Source: Medicago truncatula (Eukaryota > Streptophyta > Magnoliopsida > Fabales > Fabaceae). From it: a stretch of 64,000 nt of DNA. The DNA lies in NCBI RefSeq assembly GCF_003473485.1, contig NC_053044.1, positions 30,570,091 through 30,634,090 on the forward strand, written 5' to 3'. Numbering within the stretch: position 1 is the stretch's first letter; each line of letters begins with the position of its first letter. Below, one piece after another: positions 33,691-44,377 of the stretch. The translations under genes were made by a program, and so were the position numbers. The notes beneath the pieces are model-generated. The model saw only the letters and a list, made by a program, of their open reading frames with translations. It had not been told where the DNA came from and did no database searches.

Positions 33691-36200
33691 AGAACAATTC
33701 AACAAAAAATTTGAGTTTATAGAGACTTTCAGAAAATTTGTGTTGCATTTTCCATGTGATGTAAAACTTGTGAGTATCATAAACAATATTTATAGGAAAA
33801 ATCATCATGTAATAACAATAATCACTCCCTTGATTTCTTCAAAAAATGTTTGTAGCCGAAAATAGAAAATCAATAGGTCATAAGGTTTTTTTTTTTTTTT
33901 TTTTTTCGGATTGCAAAGAAAGTTGCTCAATAGGTTGTTTAGTTTAGAAAATTTTAATATTTTAATACCAATAAATTCCAATAACCCGTATTTATTTGGG
34001 TCAGATAAAAAAGCTACAAATCAAGAGCAAATAATATCTCTTGCAATGTTTATTCGAGAAAGTTTCAATTTGATTATAACTAACAATAAATTCCAAAACC
34101 TATTTATTTTCGGTCAAACAAAAAGAGGAACACATCTATGATAAACTAAAAAATCAACCTATTTATTTGGGTCAAATAAAAAAGCTGCACATCTATGAGA
34201 AAAATATACAATTTGATAGGGTATCAATAGGTCAATGTTACAATAAAATTTTGTATTAGATAAACTATTATTAAATTTATAAAATATAGATTTTACTACT
34301 TAATAAAATAAAAAATTCACGGATTGGCAAAAAAAAAATCAATTTGGTAGGGTATCAATATATAGGTCAATGTTGCAATAATATTTTGTATTAGAAAAAC
34401 TATTATTAAATTTATAGATTTCATTGGTTCACAAAAAAATCATCGATTGGCCAAAAAAATAACCCGTATAACATTATTTTTGTTTTGTTTTGAATAAACA
34501 ATATTAAATTTTATATTAAAAGTGTAACTTTTGCAATTTTTAAGAGATTAAATGCACAAATTTTTTTTTAATTAAATTTTATATTAAAAGTATAACTTTT
34601 CCATATTTGTTTTGCAATCATTAAAATTAAAAATATTATAATAGCTCACATTATTATTGTGAATATAAAAATGAAACAATTTTACATTTCAATACTTTTA
34701 ATCAAATCGTATTTTTATTATTTGACATATATCAATGATTTGATCTCTTTGAAATTAAAATATTTAAATTTTATTATTTGTTTTATTATAATACCTGAAA
34801 TTAAATATTTAAATTTAAATTATTTGATTTAAATCCGTATTATTTGAATTCAAAATGTTTGATTTTTAATTTGATATGAAATATTTGAATTAGAATTGAA
34901 TATGAATTTGAAAAACTTCCTTTTATTCATAAGCATTAAATACAAATTTGTGAGGTTGAATGTGGTGAGAGTATTTGTGAGGATGAATGTGGTGAGAGTA
35001 TTTGTAAAAACTCATGAAAATGAATAGGTTGAGAGTGCCACATGTCATATGAATAGGTTGAGAAAAACATTTCTATAAAAAGTTATGAAATAGGTCCTAA
35101 ATTTATATTATATAGATGTGAATATCAAAAATCATGATAGGGTGAAAATAGTTGTTCAAAAAATAATAATAAATTGTCATTTAGCAATTGTGAACCCACC
35201 CCACACGCTAAGTCAAGCATTGGAACGTCTTAGGCAGAGGGGTAGGTCCCACACACACTTGTACATCATTTTGGTACCTTCCACAATCAAATAAACATGT
35301 TTGTCCAAAAATTTATTTGGTTATTGAATATCTTTTATAATATATAGTATATTATCGACATCAAAAGGTAAACTAACAAAAATATTATCATATCATACAA
35401 TATAATTTGTGTTTGATTCATCCATGAAACAATTCTTTAGCAAAAACATTGTTCAATCAAAAATTATAATTAGAGAAATGATATTTGTACAACTTTATCT
35501 CTCATATTCACATTATCTTCTTATTCTCTCTCTTTCTTTTTCTCTCTCCATTGTTTTTAATCAATAAAAAAAGAAAACAACAAGGTTGTCTCAAAAATTG
35601 TACCAAAATAGTTGTTCAAATATCATTACTCTTATAATTAACATTATATTTTTTTAGTCGGTTTGAAGTGATCAAACTCCATTTAATAGGATAAAACCAT
35701 GTTCTTTAAAAAAAAAGAGGATAAAACCATGTTGTTATTGTTGTTATTTGAAATGGTCAAAATGTAACAAATGTGAGTAAACAATCTCTATCTTTATAAA
35801 CTATTCTTAAACTAATTTCTACTCAATTAATATTTTAAATTAGTTTTTGGCTTTGTCAACACTTAGATCTATATTTTTACGTTTTTGTCATATGACGAAT
35901 GACATAATCGAGAAGTCTTTGACAAAGATAGAATTAGCTTAAAATGAATTCGAAATCAATTTAAAAGTGTTTTACAAAGACATAACTAATTTAGTAATTC
36001 AGTCGAGACAAGTAAACTACTAAAATATTAGTTCTACCAGCTTTTTATTTTATTTACTGTACTGAATTAACCAATTCAACTCATTTTGGTGTCCTAATCC
36101 TTGATCAAAATCTTCATATACAAATTCATCTGGATTTGTGCCCTTCCCTACATCATTATATTCCTTCCCTTTATTGCTTCCTATCGGTGCTTCAACCAAG
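33691..36200. other. Gene-free AT-rich region with short local duplications
   Basis: 34212-34335 and 34343-34455 repeat 'agggtatcaat..aggtcaatgtt.caataa' and neighbouring sequence. 34955-35010 repeats 'gaatgtggtgagagtatttg'. The open frames at 33647-33865 and 33911-34141 have no recognisable domain and an AT-driven composition. No element ends were resolved. Confidence 0.45.
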
Positions 36201-36208
36201 TTCATAAG

Positions 36209-37020
36209 GTTTGTCCATTTTTTTCCTTCTGTTAAATTTTCTTCTTCAATTTATGAGTGCAACTTTAACATATTCCTGATTCTTCCTGAATAACCTATTG
36301 CACAGTAACCTGAGAGGTTTGAAAACTTTATTGCTTAGACCATAGTTGATGATCTGATTCAATTCTCATATAAACTTTATCATATTTTCAGAATATCTAT
36401 CACTTTCTATAATTTTATTTTATTTTTTGGTGTATGTTGTAATCAGAAACTGATTTATGTAAATTATGTTCATAAGTTTTATATACTTATCAACTATGAA
36501 GCACATACACTCCTCGGATTAGACATGTCCCGTGTCGGACACGTGTTGTGGTCTCCTACCGACACATAATTACACTAAATTATGTGATTTTCTCAAATTA
36601 TTAGCAGTGTCCAGGCCGTGTCTGGTGTCCATGTCTGTATCCTTGCTTCGTAGTTTATGAAAAATTATTAAAGCGGTGGAATTTTCTTTATTTGTTTTTT
36701 CAGATTGTCTGCAAAAGTAATCTGGTGAAATTCAAGTATATAGTGTTGCTGAAAGAGACATTTCTGGGAATGCCTAAAAGATGTACCTTCTTGATTCCAA
36801 TTTTGTCTATGAAATCTTTAAGGTGTTTTTATATTTTCTCTCACTGCCCCATTTAATGCTTGTGAAGAGTGAATCCCTTATTTATACCTCATACATTAGT
36901 TATTCCTTGATGCACAATTGGCACATAAGTTTTTCTAGATTGCCTGTACTTCTAATTCGCGATCGGTGCGAAGACGGTTGAAATTGAAACTTGATATATC
37001 TTTTTCTTTTATGTATGTAG
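36209..37020 (+). other. Possible 5' UTR intron of the CIPK gene
   Basis: The sequence 'ttcataag|gtttgtcc' offers a donor and 'tatgtatgtag|atagaa' an acceptor 60 bases before the ATG at 37082. The stretch between is T-rich like an intron, and the open frame at 36781-36981 has no domain. This is an inference from splice signals only. Confidence 0.4.
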
Positions 37021-37081
37021 ATAGAAATACTTTAGGAACTAGGAAGTTAGTGTAAAATATTATACTGGTTTAAGATCTAGT

Positions 37082-38479
37082 ATGGAGAGTGATATGAAAC
37101 CGAATGTGTTGATGGAACGATACGAGTTAGGAAGGTTACTTGGTCAGGGAACTTTTGGAAAGGTTTACTATGCACGGAGTACGGTAACTAACCAGAGTGT
37201 CGCCATTAAAGCGATTGAAAAGGATAAAGTTATGAGAACCGGTCAAGTTGATCGAATCAAGCGTGAAATATCTGTTATGAAATTGGCTAGGCATCCGAAT
37301 ATTATACAGCTTTTTGAAGTTATGGCAACTAAGAGTAAGATTTACTTTGTTATGGAGTATGCAAAAGGTGGTGAGCTCTTCGACAAGGTGTGTAAAGGAA
37401 GACTCAAAGAAAAGGTTGCGCACAGATATTTTAAGCAGTTAATCAATGCAGTCGATTTTTGTCACAGTAGAGGTGTGTATCATCGAGACATTAAGCCTGA
37501 AAACGTTCTGTTGGATGAAAATGGGAATCTAAAGGTTTCTGATTTCGGGTTAAGTGCTCTTGTGGAATCAAATCAACAGGATATCATCCTCCGCACGCCT
37601 TGCGGCACTCCGGCCTATGTTGCTCCAGAAGTCATCAAAAGAAAAGGGTATGACGGTGCCAAAGCCGATATTTGGTCTTGTGGAATAGTTCTGTTTGTTT
37701 TATTGGCAGGTTATCTTCCTTTTCATGACTCAAATTTGATAGAGATGTATAGGAAGATACACAAAGCAGAACTAAAATGTCCTGGTTGGTTTCGACCGGA
37801 AGTGTGCAAGCTATTAAGCGATATATTGGATCCTAATCCCGACACTAGGATTTCCATAGAAAAGATTAAGGAACATTGTTGGTTTAAAAATGAACTAACT
37901 GCAAGAAACAAAAAACAACTGTTGGAAAATAACACTGTCTCTTCTTCGAGTTCAGTTGTTTCTGATCAAAATGATGAAAATGACGGCCCAGAATCCGAGG
38001 CAAAGGAAGAGTCGGTTGTACCAATCAGTATAAATGCATTTGACATCATCTCCCTTTCAGCTAGTTTTGATCTTTCAAGATTCTTTAAAGACGGTGTTCA
38101 GAAAAGAGAAGCCAGGTTTAGTTCAAAACTACCTGCATCAGTCATCATCTCGAAGATAGAAGACATTGCTAAGCAACTGAGGATGAAAATTAAGAAAAAA
38201 GCTGCTGGTTTGTTGAAACTAGAGGGATTTGATGAAGGTAGGAAAGGGGTTTTATCCATTGATGCGGAGATTTTTGAGGTTACACCAAATTTCCATTTAG
38301 TTGAGGTGAAAAAATCAAATGGAGATACATTGGAATATCAGAAAATATTGAAAGAGGATATAAGACCTGCTCTTCAAGATATTGTTTGGGTGTGGCAAAG
38401 TGACCAACAGCAGCAGTCACAACAGTCAGATCAACAGCTACAGATACATGACCAGCAGCAACGACAACCACAATCATAA
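37082..38479 (+). CDS. CIPK: CBL-interacting protein kinase (CIPK/SnRK3), intronless
   Basis: 465 residues in one exon. Kinase domain residues 14-268: glycine loop [11 protein letters not shown] lysine K43 (VAIK), catalytic HRDIKPEN with D136, DFG at 154-156, activation loop ending [10 protein letters not shown]. The regulatory part has the NAF/FISL motif at 318-335 ([16 protein letters not shown]), which binds calcineurin B-like calcium sensors, then a phosphatase-interaction-like region (about 346-400) and [22 protein letters not shown]. The protein relays calcium signals through CBL partners to ion transporters and other targets. The lack of introns places it in the intronless CIPK clade. 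Unusual is the Gln-rich tail (residues 439-465). All catalytic residues are present. The paralogue number is not assigned. Confidence 0.95.
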   Translation: MESDMKPNVLMERYELGRLLGQGTFGKVYYARSTVTNQSVAIKAIEKDKVMRTGQVDRIKREISVMKLARHPNIIQLFEVMATKSKIYFVMEYAKGGELFDKVCKGRLKEKVAHRYFKQLINAVDFCHSRGVYHRDIKPENVLLDENGNLKVSDFGLSALVESNQQDIILRTPCGTPAYVAPEVIKRKGYDGAKADIWSCGIVLFVLLAGYLPFHDSNLIEMYRKIHKAELKCPGWFRPEVCKLLSDILDPNPDTRISIEKIKEHCWFKNELTARNKKQLLENNTVSSSSSVVSDQNDENDGPESEAKEESVVPISINAFDIISLSASFDLSRFFKDGVQKREARFSSKLPASVIISKIEDIAKQLRMKIKKKAAGLLKLEGFDEGRKGVLSIDAEIFEVTPNFHLVEVKKSNGDTLEYQKILKEDIRPALQDIVWVWQSDQQQQSQQSDQQLQIHDQQQRQPQS

Positions 38480-40057
38480 CACACAATTTTGAGATACCTT
38501 ATTGTATGTGTATACTTTTTTTTTTTGTTTTGATCAAAAAAGTTTCGGAGAATTGGGTCTCGATGGCTTATCAGGATCAGAGCAAGCCTCGGAGCTTAGA
38601 GAACACTGACAAAGGTACTTACAAACTATCCACAAAAAAGGTTCTCACGTCATCGGTGGGAGTTGTGCACGCATCTTTGTGGAATATGAGTCAATTTCAT
38701 ACCAACAAGGTTGTCTATTCATCTCACTGCAATGCTCTTTACTTGTTTTTAATACAAAAAAAGTCTCAATCGAGCACCTGCGGGTTATAGCATTTCTTGA
38801 TGGGATGTTTTTTCTTTCTTTGAATCATGTAAGATTTAACTGTCTCAGATTGACCTTACTGTAGCATACATTTTGTTTGCAAAGTACATTTCTCAATTTT
38901 GTTGTATGAGTTTTATTGAACTTATGTCCAGTTTTAATTTGATGATAATTGAGTTGTAATGTATATACTAACTTTACTAGTTCCTACAACATCTGAGCAA
39001 AATGGTGTGAATCGTAAAAGTTGGGTTGATCTTAACTTTACCTACAAAACTAGCTTGTGAAGCGAGATATGTATCTCCCTTATAAACACATTTTTAAGCC
39101 ATATTTTATTCAATACGGAACTATAAACTTAGACTCTTATCTTAATTTCAAGAATTAAGGTAAAAATATAAAGCAGTAATCATGATGTATCTCAAATTTT
39201 TCTATACTATACAATCTCGAGGTTTTCTGCGAATCTATGTCTATGGTTGTCATTGATCAATGTGGTTAATTAAAATTAGGATTAGTTAATTGTCAAAGGT
39301 TTATGACAAAAACATTAAGAGTTCACTGTCTCAATATTAATAATATGGGCACATAATATAACTCGTTTTATCACAAATTATTTTAGGAGTTTTGATTAAA
39401 ATAATGTATATACTTCACAAAGTTGAAGATGATAGTTATTACCAACATAGAAAATCAATCGGATAAACCATAAAATTGGTTTTCAACTTATAAATTTCTC
39501 TCCAATGTTGTTCAAGAAGTATACAATCTTGTGAAAAAGTGTATGAAGTGTTTCTCCATTCTAAAGATTTCACATATGGTGTCAATGTAATAAGGATGAA
39601 TCATATAGTAGGAGAGTGACCAAATTAATTACTATGTAGTCCAATTTAAAGAGTATAGTAGTGAAAAAAGATGCAATATATCTGAGGATAATTAAATTAA
39701 AATATATGAGTGTCTAACAAATTTATAAGATATACCAAACTTATACAAAAAATCTTCTTTAGATTGCATATGTAAATTAAAAAAAGATAATCAATCTTGA
39801 GGAAGGAAACAACAACTGACTTATTTGTTCATGTTTTATTCACCGCTCTTGCAACATTCAATAACAATGATATATTCTATATGCCATCAGAGAATGACAA
39901 TAGTGTATCACACACCAGATTATTTTTTGGTGGACTAGGATATCTCCCGGCGAGCTAGATCTCAAGGTACTGAGATCTATTTAAAGAACTCGCATCTTCC
40001 AACAGATGTAGTTCCATCTGGATCGACCCTCTGACCACATTAGTGTGTGAGAAATCA
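38480..40057. other. CIPK 3' UTR and convergent intergenic region
   Basis: The first few hundred bases probably belong to the CIPK 3' UTR; the frame at 38506-38790 has no domain. The end near 39940-40057 is probably the SLX1 3' UTR, since the two genes converge. Nothing else was recognised. Confidence 0.45.
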
Positions 40058-42648
40058 TTACAGTTGGATGAAGTTTGGGGACTTGGTTAAGTCGATAAAC
40101 TCGGAACTAACTGAGGAGGAAACTTTTCTCTTCTTCCTATCTATAACGCTTCTACAGCTAGGTGAAGGAGTAGACAAATCAATTATCTCAGCTTGATGAG
40201 GCGCAAAGGATGCACCTCTGACACCAATGACACCTGTTTGTTCAGAATTATATGATCCCACACTACTCTTTATCGCCGAACTTAAGAAATCCGTGTCTTC
40301 GATCACTCCTCTTTTTGATGAAGTTGCCAGTGATGATTTCCCTTCGGGCGATAAGATTAAACCAAATGGTTGGCTCTGCTCTTGTAGAGTGAATAAATGA
40401 CTTGGTGGTTCTCTCACTTCTGATTCCTTGTTCCCCTTAGGCGATGAGATTGAACCAAATAGTTCGCTCTGCTCTTGTCGAGTGAATGAGTGATTTTGTG
40501 GTTCTCTCACTTCAGATTCTTTGTTTTGCCCTAATGGCTCAGTAATCTTATCACTATGATTTGGACTTTTTTGTGAATCATCAGTTACAGAATCATCACT
40601 TGCATCTGGAACAGAACCGCTAGTGCTAGCATTGTTATCATCAAACTCCACTTCATCGGTAATATCATCTTCGTTCTCTACCAAACCATCAATTCTTTCG
40701 GTATAACATGGAAGTTCATCCATCAAACCAATCTCAACTGTCATGTGCTCCGGCAAGTTTGGGCAACCGGCACAATGTTTCATGTATTTTGTCGAGAAGA
40801 AGTTCACTGTCATATTCATGCTGTGACCATTTATATCAAGTCAGTATCTAAAACTAAATCAAACTCACACCAGTAAAAAAGAGTGTACATCTATGTAGCT
40901 CGACACTTCAAATTAAATGTGTGTATAGCGTCCGACACAGACACATGTAGTTTGCATTCAATCACCTCCATTTTCTTAAATTATTATCAGTGTATACATG
41001 CTATGTCGTGTCTGTGTCTGTGTCCGTGCTTTATAGATGTACATTCCTTGCTCAATAGAGATAGAGTCAATACATACTTTTGCCAGGATGGAAGGGTAAG
41101 CATTGTGTATGCAAGTTTGATCTTATTGGCAATTCCTGAGAGGGATTTGAACTCAACAGCTGCTTTTCTTACAGCCAATGATTCAACAGGGTGTTGCCAA
41201 GCCCATTCAAACTGCAAATCAAAATAGCCCCCATAAAAACAATATCTTAAATTTGTCACATTAAATAGCATGATATGCTTTTTCTGCAGTTAATTATTGA
41301 AAGCTTCCAAGACAAACAAGAACCACACTCATTTAATGAACGAATCAAGTTTAACAAGAATAGAGCAAAAATCACTGGATTTTGAATCAGAGCCCAATAT
41401 TGCATCCATATTTTTCACATCTGATATTTCCAAAGAAGCACATAAACACATAAGTGGTTGTATTTGTTAACAACACAACTAATGAGTATAACAAGTTTTT
41501 TTCCTTTAGAAAAAAATCACAAACTTTCAGTATTCAATAATTCATGTCTCCATACTTATAAAAAAAAGGAGGTAAAAGATTAGAGTTTAATTTTGATACA
41601 CCTTTAGCAAATCACAACCAATCATATGTGCGACTTAATTATAACTAAATTCAAACACTTTTAATGATCACGTGATTACAATTGATTGACTGTGTAAAAA
41701 TTGTTTACACTATCGGTGTATACCAATTAAAATCCATAAAATTATACCAAGCTACAGTATTATGCTGACATTGACACTTATAAATCATTTAACTTGCTGA
41801 ATCAATTAAAATGTTTTTTAGTGAACAAGCTCAAAATATATAACAGAAAACAATATCAGATCAAAACCCGAAGAGCAGCCAATCATATGTGCGACTTAAT
41901 TATAACTAAAGTCAAAACATTTTTAATGATCTCGCAATTACAATTGATTGACGGTGTAAAAATTGTTTACACTATCAGTGTAAACCAATCAAATCAAAAA
42001 AATCATAGCAAATTGCAGTTTTAAGCTGACACACACCGTAATTGATTTAACTTTCTTCATCAATTATACATAGAAAATGGTATCAGATACAAACCTGAAG
42101 AGCAGCCACATTTGTTGGGAATCCATATATACACAAAACCATCTCCCATGGCCTCTTCTTCTTCGTTCTCCAAGCTCCACTCCCAATTTCTCCATTGTGT
42201 TGCCTAATCCGCCGCCGCGGATTCACCGTAAATCTGCAAATCATCAAATCACATTAATTAAATTAAAAAAATGAAAATTAAATGCTAAAAATTGTTCTAA
42301 CAAATTAGCACCAAAAGAGAATCACCACCATCAACAAACAAACAAAAAAAAAAAAAAAAAAAACACAAACCCAGAACTTGTATGAACAAAAAAACAAAAG
42401 GGGTGTAATAAAAATTAGATTTTGAGAAGATTGAATACGAACCCTATGTAAGTGTGGCCTTTGAAACGAGGGTTGAGAGAGGCTAAAAGGTAGCAAGCAA
42501 AGAATCCTTCTCCTTCGGAAATTTCGTTTTCGTTATTGTTGTTTTGTTGAAGTTGAATTTGAAGAGATTCTTCATCTTCTTCTGGTAAAGAAGATGATGC
42601 AGAGTTGAAATTGTTTGGGTTAGATCTTGCACTTTTTTTCTTCCTCAT
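40058..42648 (-). CDS. SLX1: SLX1 structure-specific endonuclease subunit (GIY-YIG)
   Basis: Four exons: 42443-42648, 42095-42233, 41078-41211, 40058-40820 (transcribed in that order); 413 residues with all phases joining. SLX1 is the nuclease that, with SLX4, cuts branched DNA such as Holliday junctions and flaps in the nucleus. The GIY-YIG domain spans about 49-157: [15 protein letters not shown] (65-69), the Arg/His motif [15 protein letters not shown], then FEWAWQHP with the conserved metal-site Glu117. Residues 166-187 (NFFSTKY...[10 protein letters not shown]) match plant SLX1. Only four Cys lie after residue 170, too few for the C4HC3 RING of fungal and animal SLX1. The tail contains a 31-residue tandem repeat (259-289, 290-320) and two SUMO-interaction-like motifs, IIDLS (372-376) and FIDLT (401-405). 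Confidence 0.92.
41620..42093. repeat. Tandem duplication inside SLX1 intron 2
   Basis: 41620-41880 and 41881-42093 plus the exon edge repeat the same sequence: 'aatcatatgtgcgacttaat', 'acaattgattgac.gtgtaa', 'ttgtttacactatc.gtgta' and the exon-border string 'gaagagcagcc'. The first unit therefore carries a decayed copy of the end of exon 2 and its donor (41867-41880). Confidence 0.75.
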
Positions 42649-42649
42649 T

Positions 42650-43672
42650 TTTTTTTTTCTTCTGTAAAATGAAATATGACCGTTGGGGAAGTGAAAGAAC
42701 AGAGATAAATGTTTTGATCGCTCTCACGCTATAATGATACGTTATTAAAAAAAAAAATATTGTTTAAATATGTGTATGTCTTTTAGAAAATAACATGATT
42801 AACTCTTAAAGGAGTGTGTGTATTTTAATGCGGCAATCCCAGCAAAAGTGTAAGCTACTTCATTTATTTGTCGTTTGTTAAACTCGGCTTAAGAGTTTGC
42901 AAAATAAGAATTAAAGAGACTCCTACAAGAGGAGATCACTTGACCAAATTCTATAAAATCAACACGGTGACTGTGAAAATCATATGTAAAATTCATCGAA
43001 TCTAAAACAAAATCAACGCTGTCAAATTACATGTCGTTTACCCATTGCAATGCATGGAACAAACCCAAAGCTTCTCCCACGGCCATCGTACATATTGGTG
43101 TGATGGATAAAGTCTTTGCCAACACAGTTGTGCCTTCCTCATTTTCATACATGACGTTATCGTTCATATAAAAAAATTATGCAAGCAGTCATAGTCCATT
43201 TGTTTTTTAAAATTGTTTAATTATCCTTAAATTTTTGAATAACTTTTCTCATACATGTTTAGTACAAACATTATAAAAGTATTTATAAAATAAAAGTAAC
43301 GAAAATCTCACCTATAAATCAAATTTTTTAACTCCTTTTTATCGGATGAACTTTTTATAACGTTTTAAATGACCAAAAGAAATCGTTTAAAAATAAACAT
43401 TGATTTAATAGAAGGAACTAAAACTATATAGAATATTTTTTTTTTTTTTGCAAAGACGAAAACATTCGAGTAATGAATTTTGATTGGACGTGTAAACTTT
43501 TTATATGAAAAGGAAATTACTGTAAAAATATTACATTGCAAATTAAACTCTCTCCGTATATAATTACAAAAATAAAACTACATTTGCATCCCTTTTCATA
43601 CGTAAGTTTCATAATAATAATGACATTTTGTTAAGAAAAAAAAAATTAGATGATACAGAAAGTAATTCATAT
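42650..43672. other. Spacer upstream of SLX1
   Basis: This probably contains the SLX1 promoter, with no unambiguous TATA box. It includes the LINE RNase H fragment listed separately. Otherwise no gene was seen. Confidence 0.35.
42930..43170 (-). mobile_element. LINE RNase H fragment
   Basis: The minus strand reads TVLAKTLSITPIC...VGEALGLFHALQWVNDM, a stop, then VDFVLDSMN, the RNase H-like domain found at the 3' end of plant LINEs; compare the same motifs at 18481-18907. It is isolated and broken. Confidence 0.65.
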
Positions 43673-43681
43673 ATTTTAATT

Positions 43682-44368
43682 GGCTTAAATATGGAAATGG
43701 TCCCTGCAAATATCTGGCATTTTGATTTTAGTTCCTATAAAAATATTTTTTTGGTTTTAGTCCCTGCAAATATAGAATATTTGGTTTTGGTCCTTGGTAT
43801 TTTGTTTTAATCCTTGTAAAATCATTTCATATTGAAATTGGTCTCTATATATTCATTTTAGTCCTCATTTTGAGGTACTAAAATCAAATATTCTAGATAT
43901 TATAAGGACCAAATCCAATATGAATCAATTTTACAAAGACTAAAACAAAATATCAATGACCAAAACCAAACTTTTTATATTTGCAGGGACTAAAACAAAA
44001 AAATATTTTTACAGGGACTGACCAAAAAATATTTTTACATGACTAAAACCAAAAAATATTTTAATCATTTTTTAATATAACAAAACAATTAACAAAAATT
44101 TAAAAATTTTCAATGATAAAAAGAAAATGAAATAGAAGAAAGATTAAAGAAACAATATGAAACAAAAAGAAAATAGAACTCTAAATAAAAGAAAACCAAA
44201 ACATTCTCTCCCATTTTCCAAAGACACGTGTCATTGATTTAATGGAATGGTTGTTAAAGTCAAAAAGAAAGGATGGCAGTGGTGTTTATAATTTAAAAAC
44301 AGTGGTATTTTGGTATATAATTATTTTAGTAGTGCTACAGTGGTAAAAAAAAGCCTCATATTTAAGCC
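43682..44368. mobile_element. Mutator-like foldback element with 9-bp target duplication
   Basis: The left end is 'ggcttaaatatgg' and the right end 'tcatatttaagcc'. The perfect 9-base direct repeat ATTTTAATT lies at 43673-43681 and 44369-44377. Inside, 43690-44070 folds back on itself with repeated 'ggtccctgcaaatat' and 'ggttttagtc' on one arm and 'atttgcagggactaaaac' on the other. No transposase is present. The TIR type and 9-base duplication point to the Mutator superfamily. Confidence 0.8.
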
Positions 44369-44377
44369 ATTTTAATT

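Noticed and set aside
37136-37423. Minus-strand frame opposite the CIPK kinase domain
   Set aside because: It mirrors a clearly coding plus-strand kinase and has no domain of its own.
38563-38790. Small frame starting MAYQDQSKPRSLE downstream of CIPK
   Set aside because: It lies in the probable 3' UTR, no domain, no splice link to the kinase.
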